A program made the position numbers and the translations under genes. Positions 35,683-43,813 of a DNA stretch of 64,000 nt are shown piece by piece. This DNA comes from Beijerinckiaceae bacterium (GTDB lineage Bacteria > Pseudomonadota > Alphaproteobacteria > Rhizobiales > Beijerinckiaceae), in assembly GCA_004564215.1 (NCBI GenBank), contig CP024846.1, positions 2,108,001 through 2,172,000 on the forward strand, read 5' to 3'. The notes under the pieces were generated by a model. It was not told the DNA's origin. It saw only the letters and a program-made list of their open reading frames with translations, and made no database searches. Each line of letters begins with the position of its first letter. Positions within the stretch are counted from its first letter, which is position 1.

Positions 35683-36846
35683 TCACAGGCCGGCCAATTT
35701 GCTAAGGACCCTTTGGATTAGCTCCGCAATGGGATACTTGAACAGTAGTAGCGGCAACATCGGCAGCAGCGCAGCGACCACGACGGTTATCAACAGACGC
35801 GTGCTTACCGGCACCCAGCGCATATTACGTACGACTCCGAGGCTGTTGGACAAATCAGCCAGTGACTGCAAATCAGCTGTGCCCAACAAGGGATCCGCCG
35901 GGATCGTGGACGCTTTCAGCCATTTCTTCTCGAAGTCGTTCACGTAACGCGCTGCGAACACCATATAGTCGCTTAAGCCCTTCTCCTGGCAGGCTCTGAG
36001 CTTAGAGGCGAAGACGCAGGGGGGCAGAAATATCAGCGCCAGTTCCACGATAAGAGTGAACGCAAACGCAGGGTAAATCACCTCGAAGACCGTCTTGCCC
36101 GAGGAAATTTCCTCGGCGAACGATGCGGACACAAGGATTGAGATCGCCAGCACTAAGGCGGTGAAATGGGATTGCACAACTTCCAGATATCCGAGTCCCG
36201 CGGCACCGTCGGGATGAATCGGCACGAGGTGGAGATCCATTTTCGCCAAGCGCCAGAGGAAGTGGCACCAGAGGGCGATTCTCCAAATCCAGCGAAATAT
36301 CAGGAAGCGAAAAAGCGGCAGACAAACGATCCAATACCAAAGACCTGCTAAGGAAACATCGCTTAGGGCTCGGGTCGGTTCGAGCGCCGCCGTTTTTCCC
36401 GAAACGTGCAACTGCGCGGCAAACAACGACAGCAGCACGGCGGCCAACAGGCACATTGCTTCCGGCAACCAAGCGTCTTTCCACCGGACCGTGGAGGCGA
36501 TTTCGGAGTCCAGGGCCGGCAGCGCCTTCTCGGGCACGACCCCGGAGCGCACGATCGTGCTGACAAAGTCCCTCAACCGAGGGTCCAATGACGATTCGCA
36601 CAAAAAGAGCAGCGGAATGACCACCAACAAGCGAACATCTCCGGCGATCGCCGAAAGCGAAAACAACCTGTCACTGACGCCCTCGATGAGTGCTAACATC
36701 AGCAAGATTGCCCACAAGAACAAACCCAGAGCCAGCCCGAGCGCAACCGAGTTCGTTTCGCCGCGGACTAGGCCCAGGCGCCGTCCAAGCTGGTGAAGCG
36801 GGCCGCCGAGCAGCGAGAATTTCTCAAGTCTTCCAGCTTCTTCCAT
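35683..36846 (-). CDS. Unrecognised polytopic membrane protein
   Basis: This protein of about 387 residues has six to eight hydrophobic segments: roughly 33-58, 68-80, 130-150, 170-192, 230-250, 258-280 and 340-365. A conserved-looking soluble stretch between helices reads Pro-Ile-His-Pro-Asp-Gly-Ala-Ala-Gly-Leu-Gly-Tyr-Leu. This Pxx(P)DGxxGL pattern occurs in other uncharacterised large membrane proteins, but I cannot name the family. The start is taken at the ATG at 36846; the TTG at 36909 is less likely. It converges with the porin gene, with only 29 bases between the stops. Confidence 0.65.
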   Translation of the reverse strand: MEEAGRLEKFSLLGGPLHQLGRRLGLVRGETNSVALGLALGLFLWAILLMLALIEGVSDRLFSLSAIAGDVRLLVVIPLLFLCESSLDPRLRDFVSTIVRSGVVPEKALPALDSEIASTVRWKDAWLPEAMCLLAAVLLSLFAAQLHVSGKTAALEPTRALSDVSLAGLWYWIVCLPLFRFLIFRWIWRIALWCHFLWRLAKMDLHLVPIHPDGAAGLGYLEVVQSHFTALVLAISILVSASFAEEISSGKTVFEVIYPAFAFTLIVELALIFLPPCVFASKLRACQEKGLSDYMVFAARYVNDFEKKWLKASTIPADPLLGTADLQSLADLSNSLGVVRNMRWVPVSTRLLITVVVAALLPMLPLLLFKYPIAELIQRVLSKLAGL

Positions 36847-37303
36847 ACTCCGCGACTCGACTGCCAACGAACTCTTGTTTTGCCTTCGTTGCCTTGACGC
36901 AGAGCTCAAAATTCACTCCCGTCGTAGGAACGATTTCCCGCCAGTGATAAGGACATCTTGCCGGAGGCGTCTCCACATTGCTCCTCAAGCGCGGCGGGAG
37001 CCGGCCACAGCCTGGCTTCCGCCGCAATCGAGCGTCCGAGCCAGAAGGATAATGCACGTTATCCCATGGGTTTAGCGTGACGTCCAATAATCTCGCGCGG
37101 GTCACGATGATGACCGGCTTCGCCCAACGGATAGACCAACTCGTCGAGTATCGTTGGGCAATTGGAACGCCCCTGCCAGGATCAGCGTTCACCCCTGCCG
37201 GAAAGACTCGCGAAGAAGGAGACATGCGGCACAAGTTGGAGTGAACAAACCAGATTTTCATAAGAGGCAAAGAATGCCTTATATTTAAGGGAGGATGTTC
37301 GCG
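36847..37303. other. Intergenic region inside the insertion
   Basis: A 457-base gap between two divergent genes of the inserted segment. An AT-rich stretch at 37255-37290 just before the small gene is a likely promoter site. No repeat or transposase remnant was recognised. Confidence 0.4.
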
Positions 37304-37531
37304 ATGAGAAAGATGATCGTTCTTGAATTTGCTGCCGTGGCATTAGGAGCGACGCTGGCTATTGGGCTCGGCACACACGCTCAAGCCGCGGTCCCCGCGA
37401 ATTATTCCCAAGCGTGCACGGAAGTTGTCGCGCCAGTTGTCGCATCCAACGGCTTCGTGGAGAAAGCGCTTTATGCCCGTCGTGTGGTGCGCCGCACCGC
37501 TCGCCGGACTTCTCGCCGTCACAGCTACTGA
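37304..37531 (+). CDS. Small exported Arg-rich protein
   Basis: This 75-residue protein has a clear signal peptide (about 1-28, ending Ala-Gln-Ala-Ala) and a 45-residue mature part. Its last 18 residues hold eight arginines with Ala, Val, Thr and Ser (RRVVRRTARRTSRR). GGGAGG lies nine bases before the ATG at 37304; an ATG three codons earlier overlaps that site. The function is unknown. A cationic exported peptide could bind LPS, cell wall or nucleic acid, which is an inference. Confidence 0.6.
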   Translation: MRKMIVLEFAAVALGATLAIGLGTHAQAAVPANYSQACTEVVAPVVASNGFVEKALYARRVVRRTARRTSRRHSY

Positions 37532-37599
37532 GCGAAGACCAGCCGAATACGTGCCGTGGTCTGATCGTGTGTTTCACGGTGCTGGACTCTGCGCTTCGC

Positions 37600-37625
37600 C
37601 ACCCAGCACACTGGTGTGCTGGGTG
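37600..37625. repeat. Perfect 12-bp inverted repeat (hairpin)
   Basis: CACCCAGCACAC (37600-37611) and GTGTGCTGGGTG (37614-37625) are exact complements across two bases. It lies 69 bases after the small exported gene. No U-run follows, so termination would have to be Rho-assisted. Confidence 0.6.
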
Positions 37626-37704
37626 TGCCTAGCTCACGGCTGGCGCCATGGTGAAGCTTGACCGGTTATCCGAAATCCCGATCTCCTGCGTGTTTGAACG
37701 GGCC

Positions 37705-37732
37705 TGGATATCGAGCACCGGCTCGATATCCA
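37705..37732. repeat. Perfect 12-bp inverted repeat (second hairpin)
   Basis: TGGATATCGAGC (37705-37716) and GCTCGATATCCA (37721-37732) are exact complements around ACCG. It ends 33 bases before the repeated zapA tail, which places it at the junction of the two inserted modules. Confidence 0.6.
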
Positions 37733-37765
37733 ATCAACGCGCGTGCGGCGGATCACTTAATCATC

Positions 37766-37915
37766 GCGGTTTCGCTCGGCGAGGCGGCGCTGCGGATCGA
37801 GCAGGTGGCGCAGGATCTGAACGCTGCCGGCCGCGAGTGAAGGTCGGCCGCACGCCCTAATCCATTCAATGCCCGCGAACGAAGTGTGTCCCAGTTTGAA
37901 TTTCTGCTTTGCACC
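37766..37915 (+). pseudogene. Duplicated 3' end of zapA and IS-like end, direct repeat copy B
   Basis: The first 75 bases encode the last 24 residues of ZapA in frame, with one change (Arg to Gln) and a stop. The next 75 bases match what follows zapA in copy A. There is no start or upstream part, so it is a displaced gene tail. Its end (from TGTGTCCCAG at 37885) is one of a pair of inverted termini, with the partner at 40352-40373. Confidence 0.88.
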
Positions 37916-37951
37916 GTGAGCAGACGTTGCGCTCCGAATAGATAGGACGGC

Positions 37952-38212
37952 CTATGAATGACTGACTACCAGTTCTTCTATGACTTTCAGTTCGGCCTTC
38001 GTCTGCCCTATGATGTCGGCGGTGCATGCGACACAGAAAATCGGTCGCGTGGTGAATCCGTTTTTTAGCTTCGGGATCTGAAAGCAGGGATGCCCGGTTG
38101 CTACCTTTTCCGAGCACCGGTCACAATGCGTCGCCTTCCCACACGTATGTACAACCGGCACGCCAGTCGACATAGATAGAAGGGACGGCGTCTTACCCTT
38201 TGGCTTTGCCAC
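37952..38212 (-). CDS. Small zinc-ribbon-type protein coupled to the helicase
   Basis: The product has 86 residues. Cysteines are at 24, 30, 33, 43, 60 and 63, with His 22, 29 and 41. Two CxxC knuckles (HCDRC and CVAC) and a CGKATHC start indicate one or two zinc sites. It starts with GTG at 38212, inside the last codons of the helicase gene (20-base overlap), so translation is probably coupled. The family is not recognised. Its pairing with a helicase suggests a nucleic-acid-binding partner. Confidence 0.6.
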   Translation of the reverse strand: MAKPKGKTPSLLSMSTGVPVVHTCGKATHCDRCSEKVATGHPCFQIPKLKNGFTTRPIFCVACTADIIGQTKAELKVIEELVVSHS

Positions 38213-40193
38213 TCAGCAGCCCCTTGTATCGACGCGTTAGTGCGTTGAGGACGTCTTCCAGATCAGCTTCGGCCGCTACAAATTCCTCTGTGGCCCACTC
38301 TTTTCGTGGCTTCGGATATCTCTTCTTGAGATCCTTGTTGATGAGCGTGACACAAGCTACGAAATTGTTTGTAGCAGCGACGCCCAGACTGATCAGGTCA
38401 CGACCGCCTCGGTTGATACCAAGCCTGTTGATCAGGAGATTGGCCGCTCTGTTGACCTGCTCGTTTAGCCCCTTTTTCTTCGCCTCCCATTCTCGTTGGG
38501 GGAGAACTTGGAAAGGTTGCGCCGCCTTGGACGTTGTCCTTGTGCTTGACTTTGCGAGGACGATCGCCTCCGCCTGCTCAGGATCGAGGCCGAGGAGTTC
38601 GAGCCTCTCCCGAAGTTCCTTGATAATGTCTTCCTGTTCAGCTGAAGTGAACTGTTCCTCAATCAGCGAGTCTACGATCTCGTAATTCACCACGGCCGGT
38701 TCGGATAGCTTCATTCGTGCCTCGCCGCTCTTCACATCGGCAGGGGGCTCCGGCTCCTTTCCCCCAATCACGTCCTCCCAGAATTTCTGATCGTCGCTTT
38801 CAAACAACTTGAACTCGCGAAGCCTCTCATCGAGATTCATGCCGGCGTGCGTTACGACGTGCCCATAGTTATCCGGATGGCCCGGGCTATTCTGGACTAC
38901 GGCCCGCAGAATTCGTCCGACGAACTGGATATAGGGTGCGAGTGTGCGGAACGGCCGGAAGATTGCGGCGACGCTGAGCTTGGGGTGATCGAAGCCTTCA
39001 CCAAGCATTTGAACCTGCACAATACAGTCGAGTTCACCGCTCGTAAGGCGGCGCTTCACGTCGGCCTTCTTGTCCTCATCCATCTCGCTGGAAATAAGAT
39101 CAGCGTTGAAGCCGCGCGCTTGGTACAACCGAACGATCGATCGAGCATGATTCACACTGCAGGCGACCGCGATTAGCTGATGGGCTGTTCCAGTCTCTCG
39201 CAGCTGTTCCAGTCTTTGCAGGCTATTATCCACGATAGTCTGGTTGCATGGCTCGGAAAGAGCAATGCCTCGACTGAACCAGTCTTTATCCTTCATGACC
39301 AAGACTTCGTCGAGCGTATACGTTTTTGTCTCGCCATGTGCGGTGAATTCAAGCTCGCTGGGCGCTGCGTAAGATGCAGTCACACGCTTGATATAGCCTT
39401 TGAAGGTCGCTTTCTTAAACGGATAGCGATAGACCTGATCGCCTTCGATCTCTTGAGCATCCCCCCGGAACGGTGTTGCGGTCATGTTGATGACACGAGC
39501 GGCACCGAAATGCTCCCGCACCTTCCGCCAGCTTTCCGCCGGCGAGTGATGCGCCTCATCGACGATGAGCATGTCGAAAAAATCGTTCGGGAACTGACGC
39601 AGCCACTTTTCTGGGTTAGTTGAGAGTTGTTGGACGTTCGAGACGACGAAATGCGACTTCTCGCAGACCGATAGATTCCCGGTGTCGAGCGTCGTAGCAA
39701 AAGGTCCGCCGATCATAGCGTCGTCCGTGAGAACGCCGCGTCTACGCCAGAAACATTTTTGCCGATTGGTGACATCCAGGGACTCGAACAATCCTTCCTT
39801 GATTGTGAGGTTGGGCGCGATCACCAGCACTCTTCCTTTCGCGATGCCAAAAGGCGCGATCGCCGCGATCCCGGACTTGCCACAACCGACCGGGATCTGG
39901 ATGATGGCGGTCTGCTTGCCGGACTTAAAATATTCGTACAGCGCCCTATAGGCCTCTACTTGGGGCTCACGAAGTTGCATGTTCTCTTCGATATGAGCCG
40001 GCGTCTTCAGAAAGAATTGCTCAAGAGGAATATTCGAGCGAACCCATGCGTCCAAATCGCGCTTACTGAAAAGCCACTTGCTGCCAACTTTGTTGGACGG
40101 GAGCGTTCGCTCCCTTGCCAGGGCGTATAGCGCCGTTTTCCCAAGCTGCAGGTATCGCGCAGTTTCCTCGATCGTCATCCATTCTTCGGCCAT
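38193..40193 (-). CDS. Superfamily 2 helicase with N-terminal excisionase-like HTH
   Basis: The product has 666 residues. Residues 5-52 form an excisionase/MerR-type helix-turn-helix (MTIEETARYLQLGKTALY, then KVGSKWLFSKRDLDAW). An SF2 helicase follows: a Gln-like REPQ near 75-78, Walker A PVGCGKSG at 101-108, DEAH at 212-215, TAT at 238-240 and motif VI QFVGRILR at 423-430. About 200 further residues have no fold I recognise. The helicase resembles those of restriction and phage-defence systems. The ATG at 40193 has GGAAGGA at good spacing; the 71 codons before it read through an IS-like end and are rejected. No nuclease or methylase gene accompanies it. Confidence 0.8.
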   Translation of the reverse strand: MAEEWMTIEETARYLQLGKTALYALARERTLPSNKVGSKWLFSKRDLDAWVRSNIPLEQFFLKTPAHIEENMQLREPQVEAYRALYEYFKSGKQTAIIQIPVGCGKSGIAAIAPFGIAKGRVLVIAPNLTIKEGLFESLDVTNRQKCFWRRRGVLTDDAMIGGPFATTLDTGNLSVCEKSHFVVSNVQQLSTNPEKWLRQFPNDFFDMLIVDEAHHSPAESWRKVREHFGAARVINMTATPFRGDAQEIEGDQVYRYPFKKATFKGYIKRVTASYAAPSELEFTAHGETKTYTLDEVLVMKDKDWFSRGIALSEPCNQTIVDNSLQRLEQLRETGTAHQLIAVACSVNHARSIVRLYQARGFNADLISSEMDEDKKADVKRRLTSGELDCIVQVQMLGEGFDHPKLSVAAIFRPFRTLAPYIQFVGRILRAVVQNSPGHPDNYGHVVTHAGMNLDERLREFKLFESDDQKFWEDVIGGKEPEPPADVKSGEARMKLSEPAVVNYEIVDSLIEEQFTSAEQEDIIKELRERLELLGLDPEQAEAIVLAKSSTRTTSKAAQPFQVLPQREWEAKKKGLNEQVNRAANLLINRLGINRGGRDLISLGVAATNNFVACVTLINKDLKKRYPKPRKEWATEEFVAAEADLEDVLNALTRRYKGLLSGKAKG

Positions 40194-40351
40194 GGCGCGT
40201 CCTTCCTTGCCGTTTTCTATCAAATGGCATTGGCTGATGCAAGTCTGTCGAACGGGCGGCCGTTCCTGGAACTCGGTAGGGCCGGGGAACGACGGCAAAT
40301 GGCGCAAAGCGGCCGGTGAAAATCGAGTGCCGGACATCGCTTGGGTGATTC

Positions 40352-40373
40352 GCAGAAATTCAAACTGAGGCAC
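40352..40373. mobile_element. Right inverted terminus of an IS21-like remnant
   Basis: The reverse complement matches 37886-37907 at 20 of 22 bases, and copy A at 34092-34112 slightly less well because copy A lacks one T. The element ends about 36 bases before the 6S RNA -10 box. The adjoining inside sequence (about 40305-40350) reads like the tail of IS21-family elements as I remember them. No istA or istB gene is present between the termini. Confidence 0.65.
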
Positions 40374-40420
40374 GACGCGCGAAAAACTGGTATTTCTCCC
40401 CACCACCCCCTAGATTGAAC

Positions 40421-40580
40421 AAGCGGAGCTGCGGGGTGCGTGTTGGATCAGCATTCCCGGGGCCTTATCGATCTCTAAGGGAGCTGTCCCTGGCCTTGCC
40501 CGTGGGCTTGGCCACACGGCGCCCACCTACGTTGTAGGTTCCCGGGATCGATATCCCACGGCCATCGCGGCCCCGCGCTT
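40421..40580 (+). ncRNA. ssrS: 6S RNA
   Basis: The position directly upstream of 5-formyl-THF cyclo-ligase is the classic place for ssrS. The 5' AAGC and GCGGGG (40421-40424, 40431-40436) pair with the 3' CCCCGC and GCTT (40571-40580), giving a 160-base RNA with a closing stem. The long interrupted helix continues with CCCGGG segments on both arms (about 40475 and 40543), and the internal part has the usual unpaired bubble. The 3' half with GGCGCCCACCTACGTTGTAGG is typical of alphaproteobacterial 6S RNA. A -10-like TAGATT is at 40411-40416. The RNA holds sigma-70 RNA polymerase in stationary phase. Confidence 0.82.
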
Positions 40581-40598
40581 ATTCCTTCCGGCTGGATT

Positions 40599-41183
40599 AT
40601 GTCCCTCGCAGTTAAAAAAGCGTCCCTGCGCGCGAGGGCCCTCGCGCGGCGCGGCGAGACCACCGCCGAGACCGCGGCTGCCTTCGCCGCACGGCTGGCG
40701 GCGGAGGGCCTTGCCCTTGTTCAGCGTCTGCGACCCTTGATCGCCTCGGCCTATTTTCCGCTGGCAAATGAGCCCTCGACCTTGCCGCTTCTGAAAAATC
40801 TTGCCGCTGCCGGGGTCAAAACCGCTCTGCCGGTGACCGGCCGGCTCGGCACACCGCTGGTGTTCCGGCTGTGGCGGCCGGGAGACCCTACGCTGAAGGG
40901 CAAAATGGCGATCGAGGAGCCGCTGCCGACGGCCCCTGAAGTGGCGCCGGATCTCCTGTTTGTGCCGCTTGCGGCCTTCGACCGGACAGGCCAAAGGATC
41001 GGCTATGGCGCCGGCTTTTATGACCGCAGCCTGGCCCAGCTGCGGGCGAAAAAGACGATTTATGCCGTAGGTGTTGCCTATGCGAGCCAGGAAGTCCCGG
41101 AAGTTCCGCATGAAGCCCACGACGAAAGGCTCGATTACGTGCTAACGGAAAACGAGTTGATTGACTGCCGGGCTCAGCTTTAG
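40599..41183 (+). CDS. 5-formyltetrahydrofolate cyclo-ligase
   Basis: This 194-residue enzyme converts 5-formyl-THF to 5,10-methenyl-THF using ATP. Motifs are the N-terminal KKASLRARALARR helix, FVPLAAFDRTGQRIGYGAGFYDR (the signature with the phosphate-binding GYGAGFYDR) and the final HDERLDYVLTE. It starts 19 bases after the 6S RNA, so both are probably made from one transcript, as in E. coli ssrS-ygfA. In a methylotroph it also bears on folate C1 flux. Confidence 0.95.
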   Translation: MSLAVKKASLRARALARRGETTAETAAAFAARLAAEGLALVQRLRPLIASAYFPLANEPSTLPLLKNLAAAGVKTALPVTGRLGTPLVFRLWRPGDPTLKGKMAIEEPLPTAPEVAPDLLFVPLAAFDRTGQRIGYGAGFYDRSLAQLRAKKTIYAVGVAYASQEVPEVPHEAHDERLDYVLTENELIDCRAQL

Positions 41184-41218
41184 AGCGTCGGGTCTGGCAT
41201 TTCAGGATCGTTTTTCGC

Positions 41219-42061
41219 ATGCGTCTTCTTTTCGTCGGCGACGTCGTCGGCCGTGCCGGCCGCGCCGTTCTCATGGAAGAATTGCCCAAATTGCGCCTCG
41301 CCTGGGGGCTCGACTGCGTGGTCGTCAATGGCGAAAACGCGGCCGGAGGTTTTGGAATCACCGAGACCATTTGTGCCGAGTTTGTCGCCGCGGGTGCCGA
41401 TTGCGTAACTCTCGGCAATCATGCCTTCGACCAGCGCGAGGCGCTCGTCTTTATCGCGCGCCAGCCGCGCCTGATCCGGCCGCTCAACTATCCGCGCGGG
41501 ACGCCGGGCAGCGGCGCCAATCTGATCGAGACCGCGACCGGCGCCCGTGTGCTCGTTATCAATCTGATGGGCCGCATCTTCATGGACGCGCTGGACGATC
41601 CCTTTGCGGCGATTGAGCGTGAATTATGCGCCTGCCCGCTTGGAGCCGGCTGCGATGCCTTGGTTGTCGATTTCCATGCCGAGGCGTCGAGCGAAAAACA
41701 GGCTTTCGCACATTTCGTCGATGGGCGAGTCTCCCTTGTCGCGGGAACCCACACGCATGTTCCCACTGCCGACTACCAGATCCTGCCGCAAGGCACCGCG
41801 TATGTGACCGACGCCGGAATGACCGGCGATTATGATTCGGTCATCGGCATGGAAAAAGAGGAGCCGATCCGGCGATTCACGACCAAGCTGCCGGCCTCGC
41901 GGTTCGAGCCGGCCTCCGGTACGGCGACCCTTTGCGGCCTCGCTGTCGAACTCGACGCCAGGGGTCTCGCGGTCAAGATCGCGCCCGTGCGGATCGGCGG
42001 CAGGCTGTCTCAGGCACGGCCGCAATTTTGGGACTCGGTTGAAAAAGTGCCGGTGCCGTGA
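41219..42061 (+). CDS. YmdB-family metallophosphodiesterase
   Basis: This 280-residue protein (TIGR00282 type) has a di-metal phosphoesterase site: FVGDVVGRAGR near the start, NGENAAGGFG, TLGNHAFDQ, the FHAEASSEK motif and GTHTHVPTAD. YmdB of Bacillus hydrolyses cyclic nucleotides and affects RNA turnover and biofilm fate; its alphaproteobacterial role is unknown. The ATG lies 35 bases after the 5-FCL stop on the same strand, so the genes are likely co-transcribed. Confidence 0.92.
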   Translation: MRLLFVGDVVGRAGRAVLMEELPKLRLAWGLDCVVVNGENAAGGFGITETICAEFVAAGADCVTLGNHAFDQREALVFIARQPRLIRPLNYPRGTPGSGANLIETATGARVLVINLMGRIFMDALDDPFAAIERELCACPLGAGCDALVVDFHAEASSEKQAFAHFVDGRVSLVAGTHTHVPTADYQILPQGTAYVTDAGMTGDYDSVIGMEKEEPIRRFTTKLPASRFEPASGTATLCGLAVELDARGLAVKIAPVRIGGRLSQARPQFWDSVEKVPVP

Positions 42062-42064
42062 CGG

Positions 42065-42988
42065 CTACATGCGAGATGTAGTCTGGCCGTTCACAGCGCT
42101 TGCAAGAATAGCGGCCAGCGCTTTGTTGCCCGCGACCGTGGGGTGAACGCCATCCGTGGAATAAAGGGTTTCGCTCCACGTCGGCTCTTTCGCCACATCC
42201 ACGCAGGTCAGCGCCTGTTGCCGGCAAATCTCCTGAATCGGAGCGATCACTGCTTGCCACCCCGCCGTGTTTCTAAGATTCTTGAGCATCGGATACATAA
42301 AGATCACGACCTTACGGTCTTTGGCGGCGTTCGAGACAAGCGTTCTGAAGCGCTCCAATTGGGCGGGGTCCGTCGTGCCGGTGACAGGCAATGAACCGAA
42401 TTCGTTGACGAAGTGGCCAACCAGAGGACGCACGACATATTTGCCGAATGCGAAATTCGTCAAACTCCATCCTCTGCGGTCGGGAAAAACATAATAACCG
42501 GGCCAGGGATTCGGCGCCGAAAGGCCTCCGTCCATATATTCGATGATCAGAGCATCGGCGTTTTTCAGAACGTCCGGATTGCGATCGAGATAGACCATCT
42601 CGTTGACATTCGACCAGCCGCCCGCGGCCGCCGACCACACGGTGGTGCGACCGTCCAGATCCTTTTCCAAAAGGGGGCCGAGCTTATCGTCGTGATGGAA
42701 AGGATTGCCGCCGAGTACAATGCTATTGCCTATGAGCAATATGTCGGGATGCTTCTTGGGGTCCCAGTTGGACTTATTCCCCATGTGCCGATCATTAAAA
42801 TACCATTCGTTGCGATTTAAGAAATTGCCCTGCTGATTGGCGGCCGGGATATATTTAATTTCATCGTCGCGGTCATAGATCGGGAAGGATCCATAACCGA
42901 CATAGCGCAGTCCCAATTCCAGTAAGACCAAACTCATTGCAGCTGCACAAAATATAACCGTTGCAATAGATAAGCGGCGGCGAACCAT
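42065..42988 (-). CDS. Membrane-anchored SGNH/GDSL-type hydrolase
   Basis: This protein of about 307 residues has an N-terminal membrane anchor (about 6-26). The catalytic block I region reads ILLIGNSIVLGG, with Asn where GDSL esterases have Asp but the Ser preserved. Block V is TDGVHPT, with the Asp-x-x-His dyad. SGNH enzymes of this form often deacetylate or acylate cell-surface glycans. The substrate is unknown. The start at ATG 42988 is chosen because the 29 upstream codons are Arg-rich and lack family features. Confidence 0.75.
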   Translation of the reverse strand: MVRRRLSIATVIFCAAAMSLVLLELGLRYVGYGSFPIYDRDDEIKYIPAANQQGNFLNRNEWYFNDRHMGNKSNWDPKKHPDILLIGNSIVLGGNPFHHDDKLGPLLEKDLDGRTTVWSAAAGGWSNVNEMVYLDRNPDVLKNADALIIEYMDGGLSAPNPWPGYYVFPDRRGWSLTNFAFGKYVVRPLVGHFVNEFGSLPVTGTTDPAQLERFRTLVSNAAKDRKVVIFMYPMLKNLRNTAGWQAVIAPIQEICRQQALTCVDVAKEPTWSETLYSTDGVHPTVAGNKALAAILASAVNGQTTSRM

Positions 42989-43120
42989 TCCTCGCTCCGG
43001 CGAAAGACGAACCAATGCTGGCCTTAAAGCGCGCCGATCCATTCGGCGAGCCGTGCGCAAACGCACGACACGCAAGGATCGTTCCTAAATCACCGACTCG
43101 CCCCAGGATTTGGCCGACGT

Positions 43121-43813
43121 CTATTTGAGGAAAACGTAAATATCGGCTTCGAGGTTCGCGTCGTCGGGTTCTTTCGTATCGGTCAGATATTCCTCGATGA
43201 AGCGATTTTGCGATTCGAGGCCCTTTTCATCGAGGAACGCGGTGATGAGATCATAGGTCGAATCGATATCGTCATAAGCTCCGCGGTGCAGGAACTTGAT
43301 CGCTTTGCCGGTGGGCGATTCTCCGATTTTCACGCCGTCGCTCAATTCGATTTTGCTGTCGGGCTTTTCGGTAAGCGGCACCATCGCCTCGAATTGGAAG
43401 CTCGTATCGTCGGTCGCCAAGAACAAGGCAAAGGGGCGCCCGGATGCGACGAGGTTGGCTTTCTTGACCGCGGCCTGCACCTTGTCGATTGCACTCATCA
43501 CTGACTTGAAGCCATTCGCCCATTCCGCTTTTTCGTCGATCATGGCCACGGGCCGGGCGTTCATTTCAAGCGTCACGGCCGAGGCATCGTTCGGCACTCC
43601 GGGAGCGGCTTTTGACTCGGGTTCGGTGGGGGGAGCCGCGTCGGGTGCGCTTTTCCCGTCGGGCGCTGGCGCCGCTGGCGTGGAATGGTCGGCGGCCGGA
43701 CCCTGACCGCGCGTTTGGGCAACAGACGGCGTCGGCTGCAGGACCAAAACCGTGAGAAGTAAGCCAAACAGAATTTCGGCGCCCAGCAAACGGGCGATGT
43801 TGCCAATCCTCAT
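43121..43813 (-). CDS. Exported GyrI-like (effector-binding domain) protein
   Basis: This 230-residue protein has a signal peptide (about 1-32) and a Pro/Ala-rich linker (33-75), then a domain resembling the GyrI/SOUL small-molecule-binding fold: GRPFALFLATDDTSFQFEAMVPL in the middle and EEYLTDTKEP-x-DANLEADIYVFLK at the end. Relatives in Rhizobiales have the same exported layout. The ligand is unknown. Confidence 0.72.
   Translation of the reverse strand: MRIGNIARLLGAEILFGLLLTVLVLQPTPSVAQTRGQGPAADHSTPAAPAPDGKSAPDAAPPTEPESKAAPGVPNDASAVTLEMNARPVAMIDEKAEWANGFKSVMSAIDKVQAAVKKANLVASGRPFALFLATDDTSFQFEAMVPLTEKPDSKIELSDGVKIGESPTGKAIKFLHRGAYDDIDSTYDLITAFLDEKGLESQNRFIEEYLTDTKEPDDANLEADIYVFLK

Noticed and set aside
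40194..40406. 71 extra N-terminal codons of the helicase frame
   Set aside because: They translate the inverted IS-like end, and the ATG at 40193 has a proper ribosome site followed at once by the HTH domain.
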